From Shimia sp. (lineage in GTDB: Bacteria > Pseudomonadota > Alphaproteobacteria > Rhodobacterales > Rhodobacteraceae), in NCBI RefSeq assembly GCF_022448905.1, contig NZ_JAKVCW010000023.1:1-51081 (forward strand): a stretch of DNA of 51,081 bases. The letters run 5' to 3'. The notes beneath the pieces are model-generated. The model made no database searches. It was given only the letters and a program-made list of their open reading frames with translations, and was not told the origin of the DNA. The position numbers were made by a program, and so were the translations under genes. Shown in pieces: positions 18,729 to 26,978 of this stretch (position 1 is its first letter; each line of letters opens with the position of its first letter).

Positions 18729-19739
18729 TTAAAGGCTGGCGAGCACCATGCGGGTGACGTCAGCCAAACGGAAGGCATAGCCCCATTCGTTGTCATACCA
18801 CGCGTAGATTTTCACATGTTTGCCATTCACCACGCGAGTGGAGAGCGCATCGACGATAGTGGAGCGATCGTCGTTGGTGAAATCACAAGAGACCAGCGGG
18901 CGGGTTTCATAGCCGAGGATGCCCTCCAACTCACCAGCGGCGGCTTCGGCAAAGAAGCCATTGACCTCTTCCGCAGTGGTGTCTCGGCTGACGTCAAACA
19001 CGATGTCGGTCAGGGAGGCATTGAGCAGCGGAACGCGCACGGCGTGGCCGTCAATTTTGCCAGCCATATCGGGGAAAATCTGGATGATCGCTTTGGCAGA
19101 GCCGGTGGTGGTGGGGATCAGGCTGTTGAGGGCAGACCGGGCGCGGCGCGGGTCTTTGTGAGCCTTGTCCACAATCACCTGTGTGTTGGTCACATCATGG
19201 ATCGTGGTGAAGCTGGCTTGTTCAATGCCAAGCTTTTCGCGAATGACCTTCACCACGGGCGCAATGCAGTTGGTGGTACAAGAGGCTGCGGTGATGACCT
19301 TATGTGTAGCCGCATCGTAGGTGTCGCTGTTGACGCCGTAGACAATGTTGGCAACGTCGTCTTCTTTCACCGGAGCTGAGACCACGACCTTTTTCACGCC
19401 CGCATCAAAGTAAGGTTGCAGCTTGGCGTTGGATTTGAACACGCCGGTGCAGTCAACCACCAGATCGACGCCAAGTTCCTCAAGCGGCAACTCTTCGAGG
19501 GTCCACGCGGCGGTTTTGCGCATCTTGTGGCCATCCACGGTGATGCTGTCCTCATCAAAGGCAAAATCCGCCCGCCAGCGGCCATGCACGGTGTCAAACT
19601 CCAGGAGATGCGCGTGCAGTTCTGCGTCGCCAACGGGATCGTTGAGCAGGACAATGTCGGCGTCCAGGCCAAGATCAAAGAAGCTGCGGATCACCAGCTT
19701 GCCCATACGGCCAAGGCCATTGATTGCGATTTTGGTCAT
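18729..19739 (-). CDS. gapdh: Arsenic-operon glyceraldehyde-3-phosphate dehydrogenase
   Basis: 336 residues, full length. NAD-binding INGLGRMGKL at the N-terminus; catalytic Cys154 in ITAASCTTNCIAP and His181 in TTIHDVTNTQ; C-terminal WYDNEWGYAFRLAD as in all GAPDHs. ArsJ-associated GAPDHs make 1-arseno-3-phosphoglycerate from glyceraldehyde 3-phosphate and arsenate. Placement between acr3 and arsJ argues for this resistance role rather than glycolysis. It is spaced from both neighbours by palindromic repeats, so coupling is transcriptional, not translational. Confidence 0.93.
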   Translation of the reverse strand: MTKIAINGLGRMGKLVIRSFFDLGLDADIVLLNDPVGDAELHAHLLEFDTVHGRWRADFAFDEDSITVDGHKMRKTAAWTLEELPLEELGVDLVVDCTGVFKSNAKLQPYFDAGVKKVVVSAPVKEDDVANIVYGVNSDTYDAATHKVITAASCTTNCIAPVVKVIREKLGIEQASFTTIHDVTNTQVIVDKAHKDPRRARSALNSLIPTTTGSAKAIIQIFPDMAGKIDGHAVRVPLLNASLTDIVFDVSRDTTAEEVNGFFAEAAAGELEGILGYETRPLVSCDFTNDDRSTIVDALSTRVVNGKHVKIYAWYDNEWGYAFRLADVTRMVLASL

Positions 19740-19758
19740 CAGAAATTCCTATCAATTA

Positions 19759-19823
19759 GGACCGCGGCCGAGCCTGGGTGGGTGCCAAAGGCGCCCTCCC
19801 GTGGGGAGGGTCGGGCGCGGTCC
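19759..19823 (+). repeat. Palindromic repeat, short form, between acr3 and gapdh
   Basis: Ends GGACCGCGGCCGA and TCGGGCGCGGTCC (one mismatch as inverted repeat); core GGGTGGGTGCC then GGCGCCCTCCCGTGGGGAGG. It fills most of the operon spacer upstream of gapdh. Confidence 0.7.
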
Positions 19824-19845
19824 GGGCTGGCAGCCCGAACCAAGG

Positions 19846-20904
19846 TTAAGGTGAAGGAGGAAACCAACCACGAGTGCGATTGGCGAATGCAACAAGAGAC
19901 AACATGACGGGCACTTCGACCAGCACGCCGACGACGGTGGCCAAAGCGGCGCCAGAGCCGAGGCCAAAGAGAGAGATGGCAACCGCCACCGCCAGCTCAA
20001 AGAAATTGGACGTCCCAATCAAGGCACAGGGGGCGGCCACCTCAAACGGGACTTTCCAGAGCCGCGCGGCGCCGTAAGCGATGAAAAAGATGCCGTAGGT
20101 TTGGATCAACAGCGGGATCGCGATCAACAGGATATTGAGCGGCTGGCTCAGGATCACCTGCGCTTGAAATCCAAAAAGCAGGACCACAGTCAGCAGCAAT
20201 CCGCCAACAGACGTGGGCCGCAGCTTGTCGCGGAAGGCATCAACGGCGACCTCGCCCCCCTGCCCCATCAAACGGTTGCGGGTGATAACACCAACGGCCA
20301 GCGGTAGGAGAATGTAGAGCACCACGGACAACAAAAGGGTGCTCCAAGGCACGGTGATGTCGGTCACGCCCAGCAAGAAAGCCACGATGGGGGCAAAGGC
20401 GAAGACCATGATCACGTCATTCACGCTGACCTGTACCAGCGTGTAATTGGCGTCGCCGCGCACCAGATTAGACCAGACAAAGACCATGGCGGTACAGGGC
20501 GCTGCGCCCAGCAGGATCACACCCGCGAGGTATTCGCTGGCGGTTTGCGGATCGATCCACGGCGCGAAGATGACCTCGAAGAACAACACGCCCAGCGCGG
20601 CCATGGTGAAAGGTTTGATCAGCCAGTTGACCACCAGTGTGATCACCAAGCCTTTAGGCTTGCGGCCAACGTCTGCCAATGCGCCAAAATCGATCCCAAC
20701 CATCATCGGGTAGACCATCGCCCAGATCAGCACGGCAACTGGCAGGTTCACTGAGGCGACCTCCAGACTGGCGAGCCAACCAAACAGGCTTGGGAACAGG
20801 CTGCCCAAGGCCAGCCCGGCGACAATCGCCAAGGCCACCCAAAGCGACAGCAGGCGTTCAAAGGTGCCAAGACCGGCGTCAAGTTCTGCGCTGTGATCGC
20901 TCAT
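19846..20904 (-). CDS. acr3: Arsenite efflux permease, ACR3 family
   Basis: 352 residues with about ten hydrophobic helices. ACR3-specific motifs: [30 protein letters not shown], and [15 protein letters not shown] with the essential Cys137. It exports arsenite across the inner membrane. The start overlaps the arsC stop by 4 nt (ATGA), so reduction and efflux are translationally coupled. Such genes are often labelled arsB although ACR3 is unrelated to the ArsB family. Confidence 0.95.
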   Translation of the reverse strand: MSDHSAELDAGLGTFERLLSLWVALAIVAGLALGSLFPSLFGWLASLEVASVNLPVAVLIWAMVYPMMVGIDFGALADVGRKPKGLVITLVVNWLIKPFTMAALGVLFFEVIFAPWIDPQTASEYLAGVILLGAAPCTAMVFVWSNLVRGDANYTLVQVSVNDVIMVFAFAPIVAFLLGVTDITVPWSTLLLSVVLYILLPLAVGVITRNRLMGQGGEVAVDAFRDKLRPTSVGGLLLTVVLLFGFQAQVILSQPLNILLIAIPLLIQTYGIFFIAYGAARLWKVPFEVAAPCALIGTSNFFELAVAVAISLFGLGSGAALATVVGVLVEVPVMLSLVAFANRTRGWFPPSP

Positions 20905-21449
20905 GCTGCGGTTCCCATCAATCTGCGAATGGCGGTGAGGATGTCTTCTGGCTCTTCATTTGCGCCAATCACATCCAGGTTCTTTTGCAAGGCGACAGCA
21001 TCCAGACCCGCCATCGGAAGGTTCACAAAGGCGGAGATCCGATTTCGCAACATGCGATAGGATTCCGAGAAGGCCACGCGCTTTTCGGCTTCAGAGCCTT
21101 GCACCTGCGTCGGATCTGGCAAGCCCCAATGCGCCGTCATAGGCTGGCCCGGCCAGAGCGGGCAGGTTTCGGCAGCGGCTAGATCACACACGGTGAAGAC
21201 AAAATCCATTTCTGGCGCGTCTGGACTGGCGAACTCGTCCCAGCTTTTGGCGCGGGCGAATCCTACGTCGTGATTGAGACCTTTCAGCAGGTCCAATGTG
21301 TAGGGATGCGGCGCCTCTTTGGGGGATGACCCGGCTGAATAGCCTTTAAAGCGCCCCATGGACTCCCTCTGAAGCACCGCTTCAGCAATGAGGGACCGGG
21401 CGGAGTTGCCGGTGCAAAGGAAGAGCACGTTGTAAGTTTTGTCGGTCAT
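20901..21449 (-). CDS. arsC: Arsenate reductase ArsC, low-MW phosphatase fold
   Basis: 182 residues from the ATG at 21449, chosen because AAGGAG lies eight bases upstream; the longer frame would begin inside the arsR 3' end. The N-terminal P-loop [12 protein letters not shown] gives Cys12 and Arg18. Two further cysteines in [11 protein letters not shown] (Cys88, Cys96) fit the thioredoxin-dependent three-cysteine relay. It reduces arsenate to arsenite for export by the next gene product. Confidence 0.93.
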   Translation of the reverse strand: MTDKTYNVLFLCTGNSARSLIAEAVLQRESMGRFKGYSAGSSPKEAPHPYTLDLLKGLNHDVGFARAKSWDEFASPDAPEMDFVFTVCDLAAAETCPLWPGQPMTAHWGLPDPTQVQGSEAEKRVAFSESYRMLRNRISAFVNLPMAGLDAVALQKNLDVIGANEEPEDILTAIRRLMGTAA

Positions 21450-21462
21450 TTTGTGCGCTCCT

Positions 21463-21795
21463 TCAGCACCCACAAGTCAGGTCTTCAATGAGTGGCTGAC
21501 ACAGCTCTGGCCGACCGCCGCAGCAGTCCTGCAGAAGAAACCCCAACATCCCGCGCATGCCGTCCATGTCCGCAAAGTAGCGGATCACGCGGCCCTCGCG
21601 CTGGTTGCGCACAAGACCCGCTTGCAGCAGCACCGAAAGATTGGCCGAAAGCGTGTTTTGGCGCACGTCCAAGGCCTCGGCGATGTCCCCGGCGCTCATG
21701 CCTGCATCACCGGCCGTCACCAAAAGACGGAAAGCTTCCAGGCGGGTTTGCTGGGACAAGGCCGAAAAGGCGGTGAGGGCTGATGTCATATCCAT
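21463..21795 (-). CDS. arsR: ArsR-family arsenic-responsive repressor
   Basis: 110 residues with a winged helix-turn-helix: LSQQTRLEAFRLLVTAG, MSAGDIAEALDVRQNTLSAN, NQREGRVIRYFAD. The classical metal site in the recognition helix (ELCVCDL) is absent. A cysteine-rich C-terminus (DCCGGRPELC and a final CGC) probably binds As(III) instead, as in some other ArsR types. It is the first gene of the operon. A near-perfect palindrome covers its start codon and should be the operator for autorepression. Confidence 0.92.
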   Translation of the reverse strand: MDMTSALTAFSALSQQTRLEAFRLLVTAGDAGMSAGDIAEALDVRQNTLSANLSVLLQAGLVRNQREGRVIRYFADMDGMRGMLGFLLQDCCGGRPELCQPLIEDLTCGC

Positions 21796-21816
21796 AATTC
21801 ATGAAGTATGGATATG
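21787..21816. promoter_or_regulatory. Probable ArsR operator: 30-bp near-perfect palindrome
   Basis: Arms CATATCCAT (21787-21795) and ATGGATATG (21808-21816) surround a centred TTCATGAA (21798-21805); 28 of 30 positions are symmetric. The left arm contains the arsR start codon, so bound repressor would block transcription or initiation of the ars operon. Confidence 0.75.
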
Positions 21817-21892
21817 ATTGGTGAGTCGCAAGCATTTCATGCCGGTTTTCTGGCTAGCAGCGATGAAACTTTTGTGACAGCTTGGACTTTGG

Positions 21893-22369
21893 TTACCCAA
21901 AAACGTCGACAGGGCGATCTTCAAGCATGGTTTCCATGGAGAAGAAGCCTGTGACCGTGTCGAGCTCATAGCCGGTGGTCAGGCGGCGGTAGACGGCATC
22001 ATAGCCCGACATGCCCGAGGTGATGATTTTCAACATATAATCCCAGTCACCGCCAATCCGATGCATCTCCGCCACTTGAGGAATGCGCGCCACATGGGCC
22101 TTGAACCCTTCGGCCCATTCCATGGAGTGATTGCGGGTACGCACCATGACAAAGACGGTCAGGTCGAGGCCCAACGCCGTGGGATCGATGCGCATGCGTG
22201 AGCCCAAAAGCACGCCCTCTTCCTCAAGCTTTTTCAATCGCCGCCACAGGGCGTTTTGCGACAGACCTACGCGGTCAGCAACTTCGCGTTGCGACAAAGA
22301 GGCGTCTCTTTGCAGAACATCAAGAATATTGCGATCAATTTGGTCTATTTTCTTACTCATACCGATCAT
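21893..22369 (-). CDS. Lrp/AsnC-family transcriptional regulator
   Basis: 158 residues. N-terminal helix-turn-helix (IDQIDRNILDVLQRDASLSQREVADRVGLSQNALWRRLKKLEEEG) and C-terminal RAM ligand domain (MHRIGGDWDYMLKIITSGMSGYDAVY). Starts at 22369 or at the internal ATG at 22360. It diverges from the class V aminotransferase-fold gene with 94 bp between starts, so it probably controls that gene in response to an amino acid or related ligand. Its 3' end faces the ars promoter but the two are unlikely to be linked. Confidence 0.9.
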   Translation of the reverse strand: MIGMSKKIDQIDRNILDVLQRDASLSQREVADRVGLSQNALWRRLKKLEEEGVLLGSRMRIDPTALGLDLTVFVMVRTRNHSMEWAEGFKAHVARIPQVAEMHRIGGDWDYMLKIITSGMSGYDAVYRRLTTGYELDTVTGFFSMETMLEDRPVDVFG

Positions 22370-22463
22370 TTGACCACAAATTTCACCATTTGGCGATGAG
22401 AAAAGGAGAAATTATCTATTTCGATAGGGCTAACATCCCCTCAAGACGCGCAAGAGGACCAAA

Positions 22464-23870
22464 ATGACCAAACTGACCGCCCCTTTTGAGACATTTGCCA
22501 ACACGCTGAAGACCGCCAAGGTTCCGCAAGAGTTCCTGCGGACCGGATTGATTGGCGGTGAGGCACTTATCGACACGCCAACCGGCCCAAAGAAGCTGGT
22601 CTATGCGGATTACGTCGCCTCCGGGCGAGCGCTGCGTCAGGTTGAGACCTTCGTGATGGAAGAGGTGCTGCCGTTCTACGCCAACACCCACACCGATGCG
22701 TCCTTCTGCGGCGCGCGCATGGGCGCGTTGCGTGAAGGGGCACGAGAGGTAGTGCGGGAGCATTGTGGTGCGCGCGCCCAGGAACATGCGGTGATTTTCT
22801 CCGGTTCCGGTGCGACAACCGGTCTGAACCAGCTGATGCATCTGATGGGCGTCGGCGCTGGCGATACTGTTCTTGTGGGCCCTTACGAGCACCATTCCAA
22901 CCTGCTGCCTTGGCGTGAAAGCGGTGCGGATGTGATCGAAGTGCCGGAGGGCGACCTGCCCGGCCCGGACCGCAAAATTCTGACCCAGCTGCTCACGGAG
23001 CGGGGGACCACAGGCCGTGTGATCGTGGCGCTCAGCGCTGCGGCCAATGTGACAGGGGTGTGCACGGATGTGGCGGCGCTGACCCGGCTGGTCAAACACC
23101 ATGGGGGGATCATGGTGTGGGACTATGCCGGGGGCGGGCCTTACTTGCCGATGCAGATGACACCGGTTGTAGGCGCAGAGATCGACGCGCTGGTGTTTTC
23201 ACCACACAAGTGCATTGGCGGCCCCGGCGCGAGCGGTGTGCTGGTCATGCGCCAGGAGCTGGCCTGTGCCCGTGTTCCCTATCGTCCGGGCGGCGGCACC
23301 GTGGCTTTTGTAAACGCGCATCAGCACGACTACGTGACCAAACTGGAGCAGCGTGAGGAAGGTGGCACCCCCAACGTTGTGGGCGACATTCGTGTGGCGC
23401 TGGCATTGAAGGTGAAAGAGGTGATTGGCCAAGAGGCGATGACGGCGCGCAATGACGTGCTGACCGCGCGGGCCTTTGCCGCCTGGGAGAACGAACCACG
23501 CCTGCGGATTTTGGCACCGGAGCGCAAAGAGCGCCTGCCAATCCTATCGTTTGTGCCGCTCAATGCCTATGGCGAGCGCATTGACCACAATGCCTTCACC
23601 CGCGCTTTGTCCGAGCAGTACGGCATTCAGGCGCGCGGCGGGTGTTCCTGCGCCGGGCCTTATGTGCATGAACTCTTGAAGATTGGCGACGATCAGTCCT
23701 CGGTCATTCGCACCGACATTTTGCAGGGTCCTGGCACGGCCAAACCCGGCTTTGTGCGTCTGAATCTGAGCGTGTTGATGACGGATGAAACCGTGAATTA
23801 CATCCTGGCGTCCGTGGCCGAATTGGCCCGCAGCTGGGACCTTGAACCGCAGGCAGCGATGGCAAGCTAA
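22464..23870 (+). CDS. Class V aminotransferase-fold PLP enzyme (cysteine desulfurase/selenocysteine lyase-like)
   Basis: 468 residues. PLP-binding features: SGSGATTGLNQL loop, His143-His144 in YEHHSNLLPW, Asp220 in MVWDYAGGG, and Schiff-base Lys249 in FSPHKCIGGPG. A cysteine-containing loop, ARGGCSCAGPY, sits where cysteine desulfurases have the catalytic Cys. At 468 residues it is longer than IscS or SufS (about 400), and no Isc or Suf genes are nearby, so an amino-acid lyase or desulfurase in catabolism is as likely as cluster assembly. The divergent Lrp regulator supports amino-acid metabolism. The stop overlaps the convergent thioesterase stop by 4 nt. Confidence 0.85.
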   Translation: MTKLTAPFETFANTLKTAKVPQEFLRTGLIGGEALIDTPTGPKKLVYADYVASGRALRQVETFVMEEVLPFYANTHTDASFCGARMGALREGAREVVREHCGARAQEHAVIFSGSGATTGLNQLMHLMGVGAGDTVLVGPYEHHSNLLPWRESGADVIEVPEGDLPGPDRKILTQLLTERGTTGRVIVALSAAANVTGVCTDVAALTRLVKHHGGIMVWDYAGGGPYLPMQMTPVVGAEIDALVFSPHKCIGGPGASGVLVMRQELACARVPYRPGGGTVAFVNAHQHDYVTKLEQREEGGTPNVVGDIRVALALKVKEVIGQEAMTARNDVLTARAFAAWENEPRLRILAPERKERLPILSFVPLNAYGERIDHNAFTRALSEQYGIQARGGCSCAGPYVHELLKIGDDQSSVIRTDILQGPGTAKPGFVRLNLSVLMTDETVNYILASVAELARSWDLEPQAAMAS

Positions 23871-24298
23871 AGCGTTGTTGCCCGGTACTTGAAGGCACCG
23901 GAGCCGCGGGCGATGACCTCACCGGTCTCGTCCGTGATGGTGCCTTCGGCAAAGAAGGTCTTCGCGCCGCCACCGGTGCGCCAGCCTTCAGCAATCAGAC
24001 CTTGGCCTTTGGGACGCGACAGGAAGTTGGTGGTCAGTGAGAGCGTGAGGGCCAGTTTTTTGTGCTCAGGCGTGCCGGTGTAGCAGCCCGCAAACCCCAT
24101 GACCGTGTCCAGTAGCGTGGCATAGATGCCGCCGTGGGGAATGCCCGCGCGGTTCATCAGGTGCGGCGCGATCGGGAGCGCGAGGCGAGCGTAGTCTGTG
24201 TCCCAATGGGTCAGTTCAAACCCGAGATGTTTTTGCAGCTCATATGGCGCTTCGTCCAAAGCGGGGTCGAGTGGGGCGTGGGTCATGTCGTGGTCCAT
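23867..24298 (-). CDS. PaaI-family acyl-CoA thioesterase
   Basis: About 143 residues from the ATG at 24298; the ATG at 24286 is also possible and the longer frame upstream runs through a repeat. Single hot-dog domain with NRAGIPHGGIYATLLDTVMG (the family's HGG motif and helix), LTLSLTTNFLSRPKGQGLIAEG and FFAEGTITDETGEVIARGSG. It should hydrolyse an acyl- or aryl-CoA. It is the distal gene of a minus-strand group with the SDR and phosphotransferase, after a 60-bp palindromic repeat. Confidence 0.85.
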   Translation of the reverse strand: MDHDMTHAPLDPALDEAPYELQKHLGFELTHWDTDYARLALPIAPHLMNRAGIPHGGIYATLLDTVMGFAGCYTGTPEHKKLALTLSLTTNFLSRPKGQGLIAEGWRTGGGAKTFFAEGTITDETGEVIARGSGAFKYRATTL

Positions 24299-24325
24299 CA
24301 ATAATCTGTTTCGCCCGGCATCGCC

Positions 24326-24385
24326 GGGCTGCGCCTGCCTGCCCCTCGGCAGGCGCATTCGCGCCAGCTCAGGCAGGCTTCGCCC
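24326..24385 (-). repeat. Palindromic repeat, short form, between SDR and thioesterase
   Basis: Ends GGGCTGCGCCTGCC and GGCAGGCTTCGCCC form an imperfect inverted repeat. It shares layout with 26241-26302, including GGCGCATTCGC in the centre and CCTATGTTA just outside the right end. Confidence 0.6.
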
Positions 24386-24398
24386 TATGTTATGGCAA

Positions 24399-25175
24399 TC
24401 ACACCGCCGTCAGGCCACCATCGATCGCAATCGCCTGTCCGGTCATAAAGCTGTTCGCCGGCGCGTTGATCCACAACATCGCCTGCACCACCTCCTCGGG
24501 TTTGGACACGCGGCGCATGGGCACGCGACTGGCGATATGGGTCATGGCATCTGCGCGGCTTAGCCCTGCGCGTCCCCCAACCTGATCCGCCATTTCGTCC
24601 ACCATGGGAGTTGCCGAGAAAGACGGGCAGAGTGCATTCACGCGGATGCCGCGCGTGGCGTTTTCGTCTGCCGCGGCTTTGGTCAGACCCACGACCGCAT
24701 GCTTGGCTGCCGAATAAAGCGACAGATGGCCGGAGCCGACCAGTCCTGCCGCGGAGGCCACGTTGAGAATCGCCCCGCTGCCCGCCTTTTGCATCAGCGG
24801 GATCTGATACTTCATACAGAGGAACACGCCTTTGGCGTTCACGTTCATCATCAAGTCAAAGTCATCGGTTGTGAGGAATTGCAGCGGGCGCACGTCGTGA
24901 CCGATGCCTGCGTTGTTGATGCCAATGTCCAGCGCGCCGAAAGCTTCGGCGATGTTAGCAACATGGGCCGCGACCTGAGTTTCGTCAGCAACATCAACCT
25001 GATCCGCGACCACTTCGATACCTTTGGCACGCAAAGCGTCCGCCACCGTAGCAAGTTGGTCTGCGTTGATGTCCGACAGGCCAAGTTTTGCACCTTGCTC
25101 GGCGAATTTTTCAGCCGCCAGCGCGCCAAATCCACTGGCGGCGCCGGTGATCATCACCACTTTGTCTTGAAACAT
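24399..25175 (-). CDS. Short-chain dehydrogenase/reductase (SDR)
   Basis: 258 residues from the ATG at 25175, one base after the stop of the phosphotransferase gene; the open frame upstream overlaps that gene. Classical SDR motifs: TGAASGFG (NAD(P) binding), NNAGIG, the catalytic Ser in NVASAAG and YSAAK (Tyr and Lys), and ADENATRGIRVNALCPSFSATPM. It acts on an alcohol or ketone, possibly a 3-hydroxyacyl intermediate given the acyl-CoA context. Translationally coupled to the upstream gene. Confidence 0.92.
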   Translation of the reverse strand: MFQDKVVMITGAASGFGALAAEKFAEQGAKLGLSDINADQLATVADALRAKGIEVVADQVDVADETQVAAHVANIAEAFGALDIGINNAGIGHDVRPLQFLTTDDFDLMMNVNAKGVFLCMKYQIPLMQKAGSGAILNVASAAGLVGSGHLSLYSAAKHAVVGLTKAAADENATRGIRVNALCPSFSATPMVDEMADQVGGRAGLSRADAMTHIASRVPMRRVSKPEEVVQAMLWINAPANSFMTGQAIAIDGGLTAV

Positions 25176-25176
25176 C

Positions 25177-26202
25177 TTATCCACGGGTGCTGGCCTCCAG
25201 ACCGGCCTGAGCAAACATCGGAACAAAGGTGCCCAGTTTGGCAGCCCGTTCTGGATCAGATGCATTGCCATCCAGCGCGCGTTTTTTTACGCCTTGGATG
25301 ATGGCGCCCATGCGGAAGAAACAGAACGCCAGATAAAAGCCAAATTTCTCGATGCCCGGCAGGCCCATGCGTTTGCAATAGGCGGCGATGAACTCTTCGT
25401 CGGTCGGCAGGCCCAGCGCGGCGCGGTCGATACCGGCCAGCCCCCTGCCCTCGTTGCCCGGCGGCATTTGCCACTGCATGATCACGGCAGCCAGATCGGC
25501 ATAAGGATGGCCAATGGTAGAAAGTTCCCAATCCAGCACCGCGACCACTTCGGGGCGGTCTTTGGCAAAGAGCATGTTGTCGATCCGGTAATCGCCATGC
25601 ACCAAAGTGCGTTTGCCGTCGTCAGTGGGGATGTTGGCGGCAAGCCAATCGATCAATTGATCCATCTGCGGGATCGTTTCTGTTTCGCTGGCGCGGTATT
25701 GTTTGGTCCAGCGGCCAACTTGGCGTTCGAAGTAGTTGCCGTCTGGGCCATAGTCACCAAGACCGACGGCGTTGATGTCGACGGAGTGGATGGCGGCGAG
25801 GACGCGGCCCATTTCGTCGATGACTTGGGCGCGTTGGTCGTTGTCTAGCTCTGGCAATCGTGGGTCGTCGAAGTTGCGTCCTTCGATGAAATCCATGACG
25901 TAGAATGCAGAACCAATAACGTCATCGTCCTCGCACAACAGGTGCATTTTGGCGACGGGGACCTCGGTGTCGGCGAGTGCTTTTTGCACGCGGAATTCTC
26001 GATCCACGGCGTGGGCGGATTTGAGCAGCACGCCAGGCGGTTTGCGGCGCAGGACGTATTGGCCGGACGGGCTGTCGAGCCGGAAAGTGGGGTTCGATTG
26101 GCCCACGTCGAATTTGGTCGCCGTGATGGGGCCTTCAAAACCGTCGAGGGTCTCCGAGAGCCAACGCGCGACGGCGGCGGTGTCCAGTGTGGTTGCGTCC
26201 AT
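25177..26202 (-). CDS. APH/ACAD10-like phosphotransferase
   Basis: 341 residues from the ATG at 26202, preceded by GGGAGGAAACGCA; the longer frame runs into a palindromic repeat. Kinase-fold motifs: YVLRRKPPG (ATP-binding Lys region), TLVHGDYRIDNMLF (catalytic HGDxxxxN) and VLDWELSTIGHPYADLA (metal-binding Asp). This is the ACAD10-type family, usually encoded beside an acyl-CoA dehydrogenase. Human and bacterial relatives are proposed to phosphorylate a 4-hydroxyacid during catabolism. The acyl-CoA dehydrogenase partner is missing from this window. Confidence 0.88.
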   Translation of the reverse strand: MDATTLDTAAVARWLSETLDGFEGPITATKFDVGQSNPTFRLDSPSGQYVLRRKPPGVLLKSAHAVDREFRVQKALADTEVPVAKMHLLCEDDDVIGSAFYVMDFIEGRNFDDPRLPELDNDQRAQVIDEMGRVLAAIHSVDINAVGLGDYGPDGNYFERQVGRWTKQYRASETETIPQMDQLIDWLAANIPTDDGKRTLVHGDYRIDNMLFAKDRPEVVAVLDWELSTIGHPYADLAAVIMQWQMPPGNEGRGLAGIDRAALGLPTDEEFIAAYCKRMGLPGIEKFGFYLAFCFFRMGAIIQGVKKRALDGNASDPERAAKLGTFVPMFAQAGLEASTRG

Positions 26203-26240
26203 TGCGTTTCCTCCCATTTGGCCGGGGTGCGAAGCGGACC

Positions 26241-26302
26241 GGCCGCGCCCGACCTCCCCCACGGGAGGGCGCATTCGCTTTCTCCCAAGGTCGGCCACGG
26301 CC
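26241..26302 (-). repeat. Palindromic repeat, short form, between phosphotransferase and histidine phosphatase
   Basis: Ends GGCCGCGCCCGACC and GGTCGGCCACGGCC (two mismatches as inverted repeat), with a CTCCCCCACGGGAG core. It is the reverse-orientation equivalent of the short copies near 10.1 and 19.8 kb. Confidence 0.65.
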
Positions 26303-26306
26303 TATG

Positions 26307-26978
26307 TTAGCTGTAGGTCAGCATCTCGTCTTGGTTGCCGCCGTCAATATGCGGTGTCTCATTGAACCCGTTGAGCCATGTGTGGCCCTTGGCCATGACC
26401 AGCCGGGCCACGGCGCAGTTTTTGACCTGCAACTGTAGCAGGATCATCTGTTCAGCAGGCGCGTTCAGCACGTCGGCGATGGTGCGCCCGATGGCGCCGC
26501 CAGAGCTGACCGCGAGGGGCGTTTTTGCGCCGGACGCGGCCACAATGGCGCGGGCTTCTCGCACGCGGTCTGTGAAGGCGGCAAAGCTTTCCGGTGGATT
26601 GTCGATCTCGTCGCGCTGCCATTCGATCACCGTGTCCCGCAGGATGCGGAAATGGGTTTTGCGGTCGTCATGCAGGCCAGCCGGTTTGTCATCCCGATTG
26701 GCGTAGCGGGCTTCGAGCAGCCCGCCAAAGTCAAATTCGTTCCACCCCGGCACAACAATTGGGTCAAGCCCGGTGCCCAGTGCGCTTTCAATGCCGTCCC
26801 AGGTCTGGCGATGGCGTCTTTGTGCGCCGATGAACACCGCATCAGGCCTTACGCCTTGACGTTTGAGCGCCGCGCCCAGCGCCGCTGACTGGCGGTGGCC
26901 GAGGTCTGACAGGTTGTCATAGTCGGCCGCCCCAAAGCTGGCTTGCGCGTGGCGGATCAGGTGGAACATCTGGCTCAT
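26307..26978 (-). CDS. Histidine phosphatase family protein
   Basis: 223 residues from the ATG at 26978, which overlaps the preceding gene's stop as ATGA. N-terminal MFHLIRHAQASFG carries the RHG-like motif with the phosphorylated histidine (RHAQ variant). LSDLGHRQSAALGAALKRQG and a late AVSSGGAIGRTIADVL complete the branch 1 fold. The substrate cannot be read from sequence. Coupled to the flavin oxidoreductase gene upstream. Confidence 0.88.
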   Translation of the reverse strand: MSQMFHLIRHAQASFGAADYDNLSDLGHRQSAALGAALKRQGVRPDAVFIGAQRRHRQTWDGIESALGTGLDPIVVPGWNEFDFGGLLEARYANRDDKPAGLHDDRKTHFRILRDTVIEWQRDEIDNPPESFAAFTDRVREARAIVAASGAKTPLAVSSGGAIGRTIADVLNAPAEQMILLQLQVKNCAVARLVMAKGHTWLNGFNETPHIDGGNQDEMLTYS

